From NCBI GenBank assembly GCA_016705235.1, contig JADIYP010000005.1:186001-250000 (forward strand): a stretch of DNA of 64,000 nucleotides. Reading direction: 5' to 3'. The translations under genes and the position numbers were made by a program. The DNA is from Candidatus Leptovillus affinis (GTDB taxonomy: Bacteria > Chloroflexota > Anaerolineae > Promineifilales > Promineifilaceae). Shown here piece after piece: positions 1-11,319 of the stretch. The notes under the pieces were generated by a model, which worked only from the letters and a program-made list of their open reading frames with translations, had not been told where the DNA came from and searched no databases. How positions within the stretch are numbered: the stretch's first letter is position 1; every line of letters begins with the position of its first letter.

Positions 1-3000
1 GCGGGTAGGGTATCCACCAGGGTAGCCCCGGTAACAGGGAAGTAGCCCGCGTTACGCAAAGTGATGGCATAGGTGATGTTGTTGCCGGGTTGTGGCGGCA
101 GGCTGTTGGCGGCTAACGTTTTGCGCACGGAGAGATCGTAGGGATTGGCCGGGATGTACCATTCTTCGATGTTCCAGGTGGCCGGTAAGTAGGCGACGGG
201 GCGGAAATTGAGCAGGGTGGGCACGGCCGTGTCCATGTGCAGCCGGTGGGCAAACGGCCAGATAGGAAGCTGGTCGGTTTGCAGCGCCAATTGATCGGCA
301 TACAGCCCTTGCAAGGTGGCCGTATCCAGCTCGTTTTCGCCGCCGCCAGCAGAGTGTCGTTGGCCGCATTTTGCCAACGGCCGCCGAAGTGACCCCAATA
401 CCAGTAGGAGTTGTAGCCGGTGGGAATTTGGCTGCTGTGGAACATCTTAAAGCCAAACGGATCGTACCGTTCATCAAAATACCAGCCGGTGATGTAGGCA
501 TCGGCTGTGCCGCGTTGGATGTCATTCCAATACCGGTTGTTGTCGTTGTCGGGGTAAGTGATGATGTTTGCGCCGATGCCCACGGCGGCCATATTGGCCT
601 GGAAAGCGGCGGCGACGTTCAGATAAGCCTGGTTGCCGCCATAGCCGGCGTAGAGATCAAACTGGAGTTCCACGCCGCCTTTGTCTCGAATACCATTCCC
701 GTTGTGGTCAATCCATCCGGCGGCGGTGAGCAGAGCGGCGGCGGCGGCGGGGTCGTAGCTGTACTGGTTAACGGTGTCGCTGTACATGATGTGGCTGGGG
801 GCCAACCAGCTATCGGCGACGCGGCCGTTGAAGATGTTGGGCGCGGCCTGGGCGCGGTTGAAGGCGGTGTAGATGGCCTGGCGCACGGCCGTTTCCTGAA
901 AATACGGCCGTTCCGTATTCGGAATAATGCTAAAGTACCCAAGCTCTTCGCTTTCGTATAGAGCCAGCCCGTAGGTCTCGTAATCGGGCGGCAGGCTGCC
1001 GGCCACATTCACGCCCACATCGGCTGTGCCGTACACCACACTGTAGAACGGGTGGTTGGTAAAGAGGAAGCGCACCCGTGGGATGCGCGGCAGGCCCAGG
1101 CTGCGCTTGTGGTAATTGGGGTTGGCAACCACATCCAGGTGACTGCCGGGAACCCAGTCCGCAATCATGTAGGGGCCGTTACTCGGCAGTTTGTGGGCGA
1201 AGGCGCTGAGCCATTTCACATCCAGCGGGTACTGCCCGGCCAGCGAATGTTCCGGCAGCAGGTAGGTGATAGCCAGCAGGTAGCTGGTGGGGAAGGCGCG
1301 GAACTGGTAGGTGGCAACGGCCGTCAACGCATTTGGCGTGGCGATGCTCTCAATCTTGGTGACATTGCCCACCTGCGCCAACCAGGTATCCGACCAGGGG
1401 GTAGGCTGGGTCTGCATCTCCCAGGTAAAGCGGATATCGGCCGAGGTTAGCGGCGCGCCATCCGACCAGAGCATACCAGGCTTCAGCGTATAGGTGACGA
1501 CGAGGTGGTCGTTGATGATGGCCGCGCCGCCGTTGCCCACTGTGGGAATTTGCGTCAGTAATTCGCTGGTCCAGTCGCCGCTGTCGTTTAAGGAGACCAG
1601 CGGCTCATTGAGGGCGGCCAGAATTTGCTCGCCATGGTACTGGGCGTCCCAGAAGGTGTTGCCGCCGGAAGAAAGGGCGTTGTAGTTAAAGGTGTCCTGG
1701 GTTTGGATGGTGAACGGCCGTTCCGGCATGGTTCCGGCCGTCATTTGCAGGTTCACCTGATGGTTGCTGTTGGCGGCAATGGTGAGGGTGGTTGTGACCA
1801 GGCCGTAGTCCCAATTGCCACAGGTGCCAATGGCCTGCACCAGCGAATCGCCGGCCCAGACACCTTCCATGTAGTAGCCGCCGTTTTCATCGGTGCAGGT
1901 GGAGGATGCTACGTCGCGGTTAACGGCCGTGTCTACATTCCTGACAACCACGTGAATACCGGGAAGTGGATCGCCGCTGCTGCTGTCGGTAATTTGGCCG
2001 TGCACGGTGGCGGTCCGTTCCACGCTCATCGTTACCATCGTCGTCGCCGGCAGCGGGTCAACTGTCACCGGCGTGGCGTCGGCGAATTGGTGTACGCTGC
2101 TGTTGGGGTAATAGACCACCGGAATAAAATCTCCGGCAAACATCAGCTTATGCTCGCCCACCGGCACGTCGATGGTGAAGTAACCATCCGGCTGGCTGTA
2201 TCCTTCCCAAAAGCCTGTCGCATTGATGGCCACTACGCGCATACCTTCAATCGGCGTTGTGCCGTTGCTTTCGTAGACATAACCTTCAATTTGACCACGC
2301 CAGGGCGCGTCAAAGTCGAAACCGCCCACGGTTTCACCTGTCTGCAGGGGAATCATTGCCAGCCAGTTGTAGTCTAATCCGCCGTACGCTGTGCGCATCC
2401 GGCCAGAATTCCAATCATCGGCCCACAATTCATATTCCGCAGGCGGTAGATTGGTGATGGCATAACAGCCGTTGGCGTCGGTTTGCGCGCCGTTGTTAAT
2501 CTCACCAGAATTGGCGTTAACCCACATATTGACGACCGGCGCGCCGCCATCGGTGATGCAGCCAGTAATGGTCGCGCCCAGGCCCAGATCAAAGTCCCAG
2601 TTGGTTTGCTGTGCCAGATCAAACTGGTGGGCCCATTTGTGCATCAGGTCTGGTCCAGCAGGGCGGGCGCTGACGCCCCAATGACTGTCGTAGATGGGCG
2701 GCACGGGCAAGATGTAATCGCCGTTTATATCTGTGCGGCGATTTGTGCCGTACCAGATGCCATCCACTTTCCACGCATCAACGGAAATGTCGGCGTTAGA
2801 ATAGCCGGGCGGCACGGTGATGTGTCCGGTAAGCCAGACACCGGGATCAAGGATGAAATTGAGGCCGCCGGTGGTCGCTTCACTGGTAACAGAAACGAAG
2901 GCGGCGGCAGACAAATCATACACATCGCCATAATACTCTTGAACCAGGAGCTGGCCGTTCTGGTCGGTGTTGGCCAGGATGGTGTAGCTGTCGGGCGGAA

Positions 3001-5749
3001 GCGGGCCGAGGAGATAGTTGCCATCCACATCGGTATACCCGTCGGCGATGTGGTTGGCGCACCAGGGGCAGTTGCCCTGCACGGCTATCATGCGCAGGTT
3101 TTCTACCGGCTGGGAGGCATCATCGGTGACGTTTCCGGCGAGGAAGCCGCCTTTTTCGAGGGTGAAATTGATGTCGGTGATAGGCGTGCTGCCGCCATCC
3201 AGGGTCAGGATGTTGGCTTCATCCCGGTTGCGTTTTTCGTTGTAGTATTCCTGGCTGTATTCGTTGGGCTGCTCCTGGCACCAATTCCAATCGCCGCCGG
3301 AGGAGACGCGGTAATCGCCAAAGGGAATGGCGCGGTGGGTATAGTAGCCGTCGTTGTCCGTGCAGGTTCCCCAGCCCCAGTTGTTGCCGTGAAGGTCTAC
3401 TTTGGTGTTGGCGATGGGCAGGCCGGTGTTTTGGTCTAACACGCGGCCGGTGAAGACGCCGCCGGGTTCAAGCGGGAAGTTTATGCCACCCGTGGTGCCG
3501 CCGCCGGAAACATTTACCGGTGTGGCCAACTGCCGATCAACGACGCCAGGATAGAATTGGAAGGCATAACCATCGGGGATCCAGTTGGTGTCGTCTACGG
3601 CCACGCGGAAATCGCCGTCGTAGAGGCCGGTGATGGTATAGAGGCCGCTGGCGTCGCTCCAGCCTTCGCCTACGTAATTGTTGCTGCTAAATTGGTTGGC
3701 GCTGACGCGAACGCCTTCGAGGGGCAAGCCGGTACTGGCCCCAGTGACTTGACCAGTAATGCGGCCGCCGATGCTGACAGTAAAGTCTATGTTGGTATAG
3801 AGCAGATGGGCGCTGTCGAGGGTGAAGGTGTTGGCCGCGTTGGGGTCGATGGTTTCGGGGAAGTATTCGCGGATGTAGTCGGAAGTTTGGTTAAGGCACC
3901 AGTTCCAGCCGCCGCCGGCGATGATTTTGTAGCTGCCGAAGGGGACGCCGTTCATGTAGTAACGGCCGTTTGCATCTGTACAGGTGCCATACCCGCCTGC
4001 GTCTACATCTACATTGATATTTGCCAGGGGGGTAATCCCATCATCGGCGTAAACTGTGCCGCTGAAAGCGCCGCCAGGCAGCAGGTCGAAGTTGATATGG
4101 GTAATGGTGCTGTTGGTAACTACTGGCACGCGGTCGGACAGATGATGGAAAGGTTGATGATCGTAATATTGGCGAGCATACCCTAAAGGCAGGTTGTTAC
4201 TGTCGTCTACGGCCACGCGATAATCGGCGGCCGGCAAAGCGGTGATGGTATAGACGCCGCTGGCATCCGTCCAGCCGCTTGCGCCAATCCAGCCGGTGTC
4301 GTATTCGTTGGCGTTAACGTGCAAATCGGGGATCGGCAGGCCGGTTGCGTTGTCTAAAACCCGGCCGGTGATGACCCCGCCTATGTCAAGGGTGAAGTTG
4401 ACGTTGGCATAGTCGTCATTGCCGGCCTGGAGGACAAAGGGGGTGGCGGCATTGGTGTCGCTGGTTTCGTTGTAGTATTCAACGGCATAGACAGATGGCT
4501 GGTTGAGGCACCAGTTCCAATCGCCGCTGGCGCGGATTTTGTAGCTGCCGTAGGGGAGGCCGTCGAGGATGTAACGGCCGTTTGCATCTGTGCATGTACC
4601 CGCTCCGCCTTGCTCGATGTCGACGCCGATGTTGGGCAAAGGTGTCACGCCGTCGGCCGCGTACACCGTGCCGGTGATGCGCCCGCCGGGTTGAAGGATG
4701 ACCGTGACGCTGACGGTTCCGGCGCCAACGATGGGCAAGCGTTGGGCATCGTTTTCATTGAATTGCCCGTCGTACCATTGGTCGGCCCAGGGGTAGGGTG
4801 CGTTGACCGAAAGCGTGTAGTTGTCGTCGGGAAGGCCGCCCAGGTAGAAACGGCCGTCGCCGAGGACATAGGTGTCGCCATACTGCTGTTGGTGGGGATA
4901 TGGCGTACGCGACCCAATGCCATAAACCCAGGCAGGCGTAACGCCATCATCTTCAAAGACGAAGCCCTGAATAATGCCATAGGGCGGCGTGGTAATTTCT
5001 CCGGCAGCGGGTTGGTCGCCGATAATTTCCACATAACCCACGAAGGTGGTATCGCCAATGGCGGCGGAATCCATGTTATAGATCATGCTTTCGCCAGGGG
5101 CCAGCAAGAAAGGACCGTCAGAGCCATCATACTGGCCGTTCAGCCAGAAGAAATCGAGAAAATAACTCATGGCGGCCGCGCCGGTATTGGTGAAGATGAA
5201 CGTGGAGGAAAAAGCCTCGGGGTAGCCAGTGGCGCGATGCAGAGGCTGTAGGGTCAGTGTGTACAGGCCGGTGGTGGCCAGGGGGGCGTGGTTGGTGATT
5301 TGTGGTTCGTAACTTGTCGTCCGAACGTCGCGCTCCATCGTCGGCATTGGTTCGGGGTTCACTGTTGTCGGAGTCCGGTTTGTGGCATAGGGATTACGGT
5401 GTACGGTGTATACGTTACGGCCGTCGGTCAGGTCGCGCTGCCGCCACCAATCAATGGGCAGGTAATCGGAGGGAGGACGGATAGGCATATTGCGCTCTGG
5501 CAAGGTAAACAAATCAGTGGCGTCCTGAGTTTCTGGAGTTATAGATTGTTCGACAGGGCTGGTGGTTCTATCGAGAGGGACAGGTAGAAAAGTAAGTTGA
5601 GAAGGGTTGTCGGGAACGGCCGTTCCTGGCGCCGATTCTCGCGCAGGCGAGACAATGACCAGTGTCTGACCATGAGCAAATGACAATAGCATCGATAAAG
5701 CCAACAAGGAAAAACCAAGGGAAAATAGAAGAATAGTAACACGGCGCAT
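1..5749 (-). CDS. Large secreted protein: carboxypeptidase-regulatory-like repeats + family 5 solute-binding domain + DUF11 (frameshifted, 3' end outside window)
   Basis: The product starts with a signal peptide (MRRVTILLFSLGFSLLALSM). About eleven repeats of carboxypeptidase-regulatory-like type follow (residues ~260-1290), with recurring starts such as GGRITGTVYAADGVTP and GGVITGRVLDNATG and a TCTDANGRY motif. After these comes an extracellular solute-binding domain of the oligopeptide type (SBP_bac_5; WSDGAPLTSADIRFTWE, LPSNGPYMIADWVPG) to about residue 1800. Near position 337-348 the frame is lost in a GGCGGCGGCG-type run. The continuation in another frame is clearly homologous (ENELDTATLQGLYADQLAL, then WNIEEWYIPANPYDLSVRK) and leads into a DUF11-like start (NNITYAITLRNAGYFPVTGA) that runs off position 1. 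The single-base shift is either a sequencing error or a true lesion. An exported sugar- or peptide-sensing surface protein is inferred. The fusion of a binding protein to so many stalk repeats is unusual. Start: RC AAAGGTGG precedes the ATG. Confidence 0.8.
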
Positions 5750-6097
5750 GGATAATCCACCTTTAGGTAAAGAACCGATGTTGCTTTGCCAATATAAAAT
5801 TTTTAAACACCAATTTTGGGGCTTTTTAGGGGGGGCAAGCAGCCACTCTCGTCTGTGTTAGAGAGGTCGGGCTCCCAGTGTTGTCACTATAGATCGCGGA
5901 AACAATTAACAGCCAGTGATGAATGTCATCTTAAGGCGATGACAAATGTAAGGAAAATGAGGATTTGGAAGTCAGGTTTCAGAGTCTCGAACGGTGGGGA
6001 ACTGGAACATTAATCGCCTGAGGTTAGCTGGATGAGTTCCCAAAATCTTTTATTACGAGAGACGTTATGATCGCGTTAAAGCAATTGTAAAAAAGCC
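5750..6097. other. Intergenic region without a recognisable gene
   Basis: This is the AT-rich upstream region of the large secreted protein. I see no convincing ORF. A 65-codon reading frame on the plus strand has neither a ribosome site nor recognisable composition. The region ends at a 109-bp repeated palindromic element. Confidence 0.6.
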
Positions 6098-6206
6098 CTA
6101 GCAGTCTGTCGGAGAACCTCTTTTTGTAGCCGGGGTATCCTTACCCCGCCTCTGGAAGACGCGGTAAGAAACCGCGGCTACGGGTACTTTTCCGACAAAC
6201 TGCTAG
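6098..6206. repeat. 109-bp palindromic mobile-like element, copy 1
   Basis: The element begins CTAGCAGTCTGTCGGA and ends TCCGACAAACTGCTAG, so its ends are near-perfect inverted repeats. The interior also holds opposed halves (GTAGCCGGGGTATCC and GGTTTCTTACC-type). An inverted copy lies at 11320-11428 and a slightly shorter direct copy at 31087-31192. Size, terminal inverted repeats and lack of coding capacity fit a MITE or REP-like element; mobility is inferred. Confidence 0.8.
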
Positions 6207-6317
6207 TATCTCAACTTCTTCATAATACGGTCAGCCGCACTTATGCCGAATACTTCTATCAAAACCACGGGTATTGTCAGGATACCACTCGCCGTAGGCG
6301 AGCGTCGATATGGCCTG

Positions 6318-9300
6318 TTAGCGCAAAATCATGGGCAAAAACTGTAGCGGTCCTGCTGCTTTGCAGCCGCCCACAGAGGTACTACCCAGCGTGCGCGGGG
6401 CGACATAGAGGAGGGCGCCATTGGAAAAAGTCACCCATCGCGGCGTGCCGGTGGCATTATACGCAGTGCATGTGCGATTCCCTGTCATAGGGTCAATGAA
6501 GACAGCATAGGTCGGAATGTTTGCCGTCACTGTTGTATCTACTTGGCCGACGGCATTCAAGGTGTGGAGCCAATGATAGGTATGCGCGGTTGTTTCGCCA
6601 GCTTCCTGAGCGCCGTCCGCCACGTAGTTTGGCGCATTGGCCCAACGAGCCAGTGCAGAAGCCGGGTCGGCGAACGATTCATATTGCCACAAAATATCAT
6701 GCCAGTGCCCTTCAGCGCCCGGGGCGGCGTAAAGTGCGTTGAGATTGCGAATCACATAATCAGGCCGGTGTCCGAGATACAGCGAACTGCCCGTCAGAGG
6801 CAGAAAATTGATGCCGTGAATCTCTTCAGGGTTGGCCGTCCACCATGTGGCGTAGGCGTTGCCGTGTCCCCAAAGAATGCCGGTCGTCTCAAAGGGATAA
6901 GGTGTGGGGAAAACTTCTTCATCCACATCAAACCAATACTGCTCAATGGCTTGCTGTTCGGTGGTATAGATAAATATGCCCGCATCGCGCATTGCCTCGT
7001 TGCCTATGGCCGATCCCCATTGAATCATGCCCGCGGCGAAATTCATCGCCTCTGAACTAGACTCTTGATTATTCCCCGCGCCAAATGCTTGATGCCCGGC
7101 CGCCCAACTATGCCCTGCATAAGCATCGAAGTGACGTAAATAGGGGAAGCGGGTATCTGTGCGCTCCCAATTGGCGGCATCCCGTACCAATAATTCGATA
7201 CTGCCCTCATAGTTAGCCGCCCATGCCGGGTCATACTGCGCGATTGTCGCCGCCGTCATCACGTAGTAGCCCCAATGAAAATTGTGGTCGTTAATCTGGC
7301 TGTCGGCGCCAAAGCCACTGGGATACCCTTGCAGCACATTCCAGTTAGTATCCAAATAGAAGAGATGGGGAATTTGTCCATCGAACCAATCTTCCATGGT
7401 TCGTTTGAGATAATTCAGGAAGCTGTCCCGTTCGGTTATCATCCCTTGTTGGTGCGCAAGATGAGCAAGTTGGGCAAGACGATTGAAATTTTTCCCTTCC
7501 CAATATGTTTCGCGTGTGTCGGTGGTGTAGTCATAGTTGCCGCTGGGGTCGTACATATCCTGAATATATGCTCGTAGTTGGGCATCCGTGTACCCATCGC
7601 GGTTCTCAATTGCCAGATCGGGCAAGGCAGGTATTACCCCGCCAAACTGCATCTGCGTGGTAAACGCATCTGCCTCATAAAGTCGCATCTCTCCCCGCGA
7701 GGTGGTGTAACTTAGCCCCGTATTGGTGGGCGCGTTGGCCAGATTTAGCCATTGGTGCCGGTAGAGCGCGATGAGCGGTAGAGGCGAAAGCGTGCCGCCA
7801 GACTCTTTGGCCTCCGTGGTGAGTTGGAAATTAGTAGTGACTTGTTGGGTGGTCCCGTCCACGTTGTAATCAACGCGCGTGTGGGTGACAAAGTTGTAGG
7901 CATGTTGGCGAAACAACTCTAATGTGCTGGCGTTGTTATCTGGCAGAGCGGCTACCGCCAGGTAATTGGCTCCGGTGGGCGCATTTAGCGTAATGTTCAG
8001 GCCATCTTGCGTCCATGTAGAGCCTGTGGGAGCAAAGAGGGCGTAGCGCGAGCCAAAATTGTTGCTGGCCGTAAAGGCGAAGACCTCTCCGTCGTTCACG
8101 ATATCCAGAGGCGTAGCCACCAGCTTAATGACGTAAGCGCCGCCTGTCTTTGTAAAGAAGACATAGGGTAAGCCGTGGCCGAAAGTGGCGGAAAGGGAGT
8201 TGACGCCATCGTCCCAAAAAGCCGTTACGGTCCAATCGGAGTAGTCATCAACGCGGGTATTTGGGGCGTTCAGGCCGGCCACGGTTACCTTGAGATGCTC
8301 TGCCCCAGGGCCGGGCAGCAGATAGTTGGCGTAACCAGTTATCGCTCCGGTAGGCGCGGTGTTCGTGCCCGCCTGAAGCTCCCGTGTGTAGCTCATGCGT
8401 AAACCATCTGGTCGCGCTTGCATGGAGAAGGGGTGGGGGTGCATGATTTGGGAATAGGGTTCACGGGGCGGAGCCGATGCCGCGCCTTGGTTCCAATCCC
8501 AGATGAGCGAACTCCACCAATCGTTGGTTTGCAGGGGGCCGTTGTAGCTGCTTGTGATCTTGGGGGTTGCTGGACTATAGCCGGGGTTATCTACGGCCGG
8601 CCAGTAGGTGACTGAGGTTTCACCGGCGGGGAGGAGGGTTGTATAACAGCCGACACCGGGAAGGGCAACGGCCGTATCAGGCACACCGAGACAACTCACA
8701 GATGCCGGGGTGGGAATGGCTGTGGGAAGTGGCGTTGCCGAAGGAATGGGTGTAATCGTGGGTGTTTGGTAAACCGTTGGCGAGGGCGTGGGGGTGATTG
8801 TGGGGGAAGATGTCGGGGTTGGCGTGTCACAACTGCCGGTGCTTATATTGGTAAAGGGCAGGACTAACCTTGATTGCTGCCCTTCGCTGCTCGTAGCTGA
8901 GGTGCGGACATCACTCGGCGCTCCGCCGATGGCATTCCAGAGATGAATTTGAATGATGCCATTGGTCAGGTTGCTGTAACTGCCTACGGCCGTTTGGATG
9001 CCCCCAGAGTTGGTATGAGTATAGGTTTCCCAATCCACAATGGGATTGGTGGCAAAGTAGTTATACGTTTCAACGCGGTCAGCCGAGCCGTTGCCGTCGA
9101 AGTCATAGCGAATTTCGGCATGGATGCCATTGCCAACGGCCGTGCCGGCATCGACAAAGAGCGCAAATTGCGTCGGCTGATTGGCGTAAGTACCGCTCAC
9201 TCCTGTAATTTGATAGACAAGATGAGCGCCATTACTGGCTTGAGGCATTGTGTCTTTGTCGGCCAAAGTTCCCCCAACAAACGCCAAATCGGCGTTCACC

Positions 9301-9488
9301 CCAACAGACGCGCCATCTATCAGATAAAGTGTGTTGCCGGTTATGTCACACGCACCAGATGTGTGGAGGGGCGTAGATGTAAACGCGGATTGGGTGATAG
9401 ATAGAATCAGGGGGAGGAGAAAGATAATTAGGGCGAGGGGAAACAGGAGGGATGAAGAATGCGCCGGCATTTTAAGAGACAATTTCAT
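6318..9488 (-). CDS. Secreted glycoside hydrolase family 81 endo-beta-1,3-glucanase
   Basis: This 1056-residue protein has a signal/anchor peptide (hydrophobic LLFPLALIIFLLPLILS), then a beta-sandwich-like module (residues ~45-215), a Thr/Pro linker (TPTPTSSPTITPTPS) and a GH81 catalytic region from about residue 290. GH81 marks are TNDWWSSLIWDW, the SQINDHNFHWGYY segment that holds the family's catalytic Asp, and the GNNQESSSEAMNFAAG segment that holds its catalytic Glu residues. GH81 enzymes cut beta-1,3-glucan (laminarin, curdlan, fungal wall) internally, outside the cell. Two LacI-type operators lie just upstream, so induction by a sugar through an unlinked LacI regulator is likely. The upstream GH32 gene points the same way, 295 bp away, so this gene probably has its own promoter. 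No Shine-Dalgarno sequence of good quality is visible before the ATG. Confidence 0.9.
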   Translation of the reverse strand: MKLSLKMPAHSSSLLFPLALIIFLLPLILSITQSAFTSTPLHTSGACDITGNTLYLIDGASVGVNADLAFVGGTLADKDTMPQASNGAHLVYQITGVSGTYANQPTQFALFVDAGTAVGNGIHAEIRYDFDGNGSADRVETYNYFATNPIVDWETYTHTNSGGIQTAVGSYSNLTNGIIQIHLWNAIGGAPSDVRTSATSSEGQQSRLVLPFTNISTGSCDTPTPTSSPTITPTPSPTVYQTPTITPIPSATPLPTAIPTPASVSCLGVPDTAVALPGVGCYTTLLPAGETSVTYWPAVDNPGYSPATPKITSSYNGPLQTNDWWSSLIWDWNQGAASAPPREPYSQIMHPHPFSMQARPDGLRMSYTRELQAGTNTAPTGAITGYANYLLPGPGAEHLKVTVAGLNAPNTRVDDYSDWTVTAFWDDGVNSLSATFGHGLPYVFFTKTGGAYVIKLVATPLDIVNDGEVFAFTASNNFGSRYALFAPTGSTWTQDGLNITLNAPTGANYLAVAALPDNNASTLELFRQHAYNFVTHTRVDYNVDGTTQQVTTNFQLTTEAKESGGTLSPLPLIALYRHQWLNLANAPTNTGLSYTTSRGEMRLYEADAFTTQMQFGGVIPALPDLAIENRDGYTDAQLRAYIQDMYDPSGNYDYTTDTRETYWEGKNFNRLAQLAHLAHQQGMITERDSFLNYLKRTMEDWFDGQIPHLFYLDTNWNVLQGYPSGFGADSQINDHNFHWGYYVMTAATIAQYDPAWAANYEGSIELLVRDAANWERTDTRFPYLRHFDAYAGHSWAAGHQAFGAGNNQESSSEAMNFAAGMIQWGSAIGNEAMRDAGIFIYTTEQQAIEQYWFDVDEEVFPTPYPFETTGILWGHGNAYATWWTANPEEIHGINFLPLTGSSLYLGHRPDYVIRNLNALYAAPGAEGHWHDILWQYESFADPASALARWANAPNYVADGAQEAGETTAHTYHWLHTLNAVGQVDTTVTANIPTYAVFIDPMTGNRTCTAYNATGTPRWVTFSNGALLYVAPRTLGSTSVGGCKAAGPLQFLPMILR

Positions 9489-9502
9489 GGGAATATCTCG
9501 CT

Positions 9503-9520
9503 TCTGAAAACGATTTCAGA
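9503..9520. promoter_or_regulatory. LacI-type operator, proximal
   Basis: TCTGAAAACGATTTCAGA is a near-perfect dyad centred on CG, 15 bp upstream of the GH81 start codon. Its form matches operators of LacI/GalR-family repressors. Its place between promoter and start favours repression. Confidence 0.65.
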
Positions 9521-9654
9521 AAAATTGAAGAATAGTGGAGAAAATTTCAGTTAATGATACGGCAATCAGGCATTCTGTCAACGAAATCGACAAAATGATA
9601 CCGAAATGGCGATATTTGTTTCATTTTTTAGATTATTTTAGGGGTTTTTAGTGT

Positions 9655-9668
9655 TGAAATCGATTTCA
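9655..9668. promoter_or_regulatory. LacI-type operator, distal
   Basis: TGAAATCGATTTCA is a perfect 14-bp palindrome with a central CG. It is the same class as the site about 150 bp away at 9503-9520. Two spaced sites allow looping by a tetrameric repressor (inference). No lacI-like gene occurs in the window. Confidence 0.65.
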
Positions 9669-9783
9669 GAAGTGAATCAACAAAGTTATTGTTGGCCCAT
9701 CTCCACTGGGGTAGAGCAGCCCTGACGATAAAAGTAGAGCTAAGACACGCTCGGCAAAATGAGGAGTCTATCGTTGCAGCAAA

Positions 9784-11298
9784 CTATGTGGGCGGAGTAA
9801 TGGGGGGCGAATTGAAAACGGCCGTTTTCAATTCAAACACCTCTAACGAGTTCAAATGAACAGCGGCCCCTTCCGTGAAAATATCAAATTCTATGCGGCT
9901 TTCATGCGGAAACAGCCGTTCGCTAAAACAAATCAGCCCATCGCTGGCAAATACTTCAACCATGGAACGATCGACAAAAATATGCAGGCGCAAACGGCCG
10001 TGATGCAAAGGAAGCTCAGTCTGGTGTACGCCGGGGAAATCCGCATGGAAATAAACCTGCCCCGCCTGGCGGCGGTCCGTATATAAGATTTGTTTTTGCG
10101 GGTCATAACCTATTGTCATGGCATTTTCGTGACCAGACAGTACCCGAACGCCAAAACAATCCGCCTTTACCACACCCTCAAATTCAGCCATGATCTCTAG
10201 CGTGGTTCCTTTGATAATAGGATGAAAAGGGGCATCCGGTTGAATAGTCGCGTTGGTCCAAATCCAGCGAGTATGACGCAGCCGCTTGAGTTCGGAAACA
10301 GGCTGTTGAATCAGGCGAATACCGGCATCCGTTTTCACCAGCTCCAGCTCTCGCGGAATACTCAAGTCTCCACGCCAGGCAGACGTGGGAATAGCAGCCG
10401 CATAACGCCAATTATTCATCCAGGCCAACCAGATACGACGGCCGTCCGGCGCATCATGCCATGATTGGGCCGCGTAAAAATCTGCGCCAAAATCGGCCCA
10501 AAACACACAATCGCCTGGCTGGTCGCAGGTGAATGTATGGCCATCAAACGTCCCGATAAAATATCTCGTGCCGCTTCTGCCCCCCGGCATTCTGTTGTCG
10601 AGGCCAATAGCTAACACCCAACGGCTTTCGGAACAACCCGCCACCGGCAGTTGAAACAAATCGGGCGTCTCCCACAAACCGGTTGCGGCGCTTTGTGGAT
10701 GGCTGAAACGGCCGTTTTCCTGCCAATCAATCAGATTATCCGAGGTGTAAAACAATATCTGATCGTTAGCGGCCAGCGACATGACCCAATGGCCCGCACC
10801 CTCCTCCGCTTGATACCAGATCACTTTTGGGTCTCGGAAATCACGCAAATGCGCCGGCGTAGGAATGATGGGATTGCCCGCGTACTTTGTCCAGGAACGG
10901 CCGTTGTCTGTACTATAAGCCAGACTCTGACTTTGATCCCTCGTGTCAGGGTGATGGTGGGTAAAAAACAAAATCATCGCCTCCTCACCAAAACCCGCGC
11001 GATTGTGCCAATCAATGACCCCACTGCCCGAAAAAATATACCCCAATTCATCAGGAAACAAGGCGATGGGTAAATGCTGCCAATTCACCAAATCTCTACT
11101 GACCGCATGGCCCCAATGCATCGGCCCCCAGACCGTGTCATCCGGGTAAAACTGGTAAAACAGATGGTACTCCCCAGCATAAAACACCAGGCCATTCGGG
11201 TCATTCAGCCACCCCTTCCGCGGCGTGAAGTGAAATTGTGGGCGGAACGGCTCACTCAGCACAAGCGCCGGCGATGTAGATATGTCATCTCTGGCCAT
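9784..11298 (-). CDS. Glycoside hydrolase family 32 beta-fructosidase (invertase/levanase type)
   Basis: At 504 residues this is the normal length for a GH32 enzyme with a five-blade propeller and a C-terminal beta-sandwich. The three family motifs are present: WLNDPNG near residue 30 (nucleophile Asp), FRDPKV near residue 150 (transition-state Asp), and WETPDLF near residue 210 (acid/base Glu, in place of the usual ECP). C-terminal RLRLHIFVDRSMVEVFASDG is the typical sandwich motif. It hydrolyses terminal beta-fructosyl bonds in sucrose or fructans. No signal peptide is seen, so it probably acts inside the cell. Start choice: RC AAGGAGATTC precedes ATG. It sits upstream of the GH81 gene on the same strand. 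Confidence 0.9.
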   Translation of the reverse strand: MARDDISTSPALVLSEPFRPQFHFTPRKGWLNDPNGLVFYAGEYHLFYQFYPDDTVWGPMHWGHAVSRDLVNWQHLPIALFPDELGYIFSGSGVIDWHNRAGFGEEAMILFFTHHHPDTRDQSQSLAYSTDNGRSWTKYAGNPIIPTPAHLRDFRDPKVIWYQAEEGAGHWVMSLAANDQILFYTSDNLIDWQENGRFSHPQSAATGLWETPDLFQLPVAGCSESRWVLAIGLDNRMPGGRSGTRYFIGTFDGHTFTCDQPGDCVFWADFGADFYAAQSWHDAPDGRRIWLAWMNNWRYAAAIPTSAWRGDLSIPRELELVKTDAGIRLIQQPVSELKRLRHTRWIWTNATIQPDAPFHPIIKGTTLEIMAEFEGVVKADCFGVRVLSGHENAMTIGYDPQKQILYTDRRQAGQVYFHADFPGVHQTELPLHHGRLRLHIFVDRSMVEVFASDGLICFSERLFPHESRIEFDIFTEGAAVHLNSLEVFELKTAVFNSPPITPPT

Positions 11299-11319
11299 GA
11301 ATCTCCTTCATCGGTGTTT

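Noticed and set aside
371..5587. Long plus-strand ORFs opposite the large surface protein
   Set aside because: They mirror the codon structure of the minus-strand gene, whose domains are clear on the minus strand.
5816..6013. 65-codon ORF
   Set aside because: No ribosome site, no recognisable composition, inside a promoter region.
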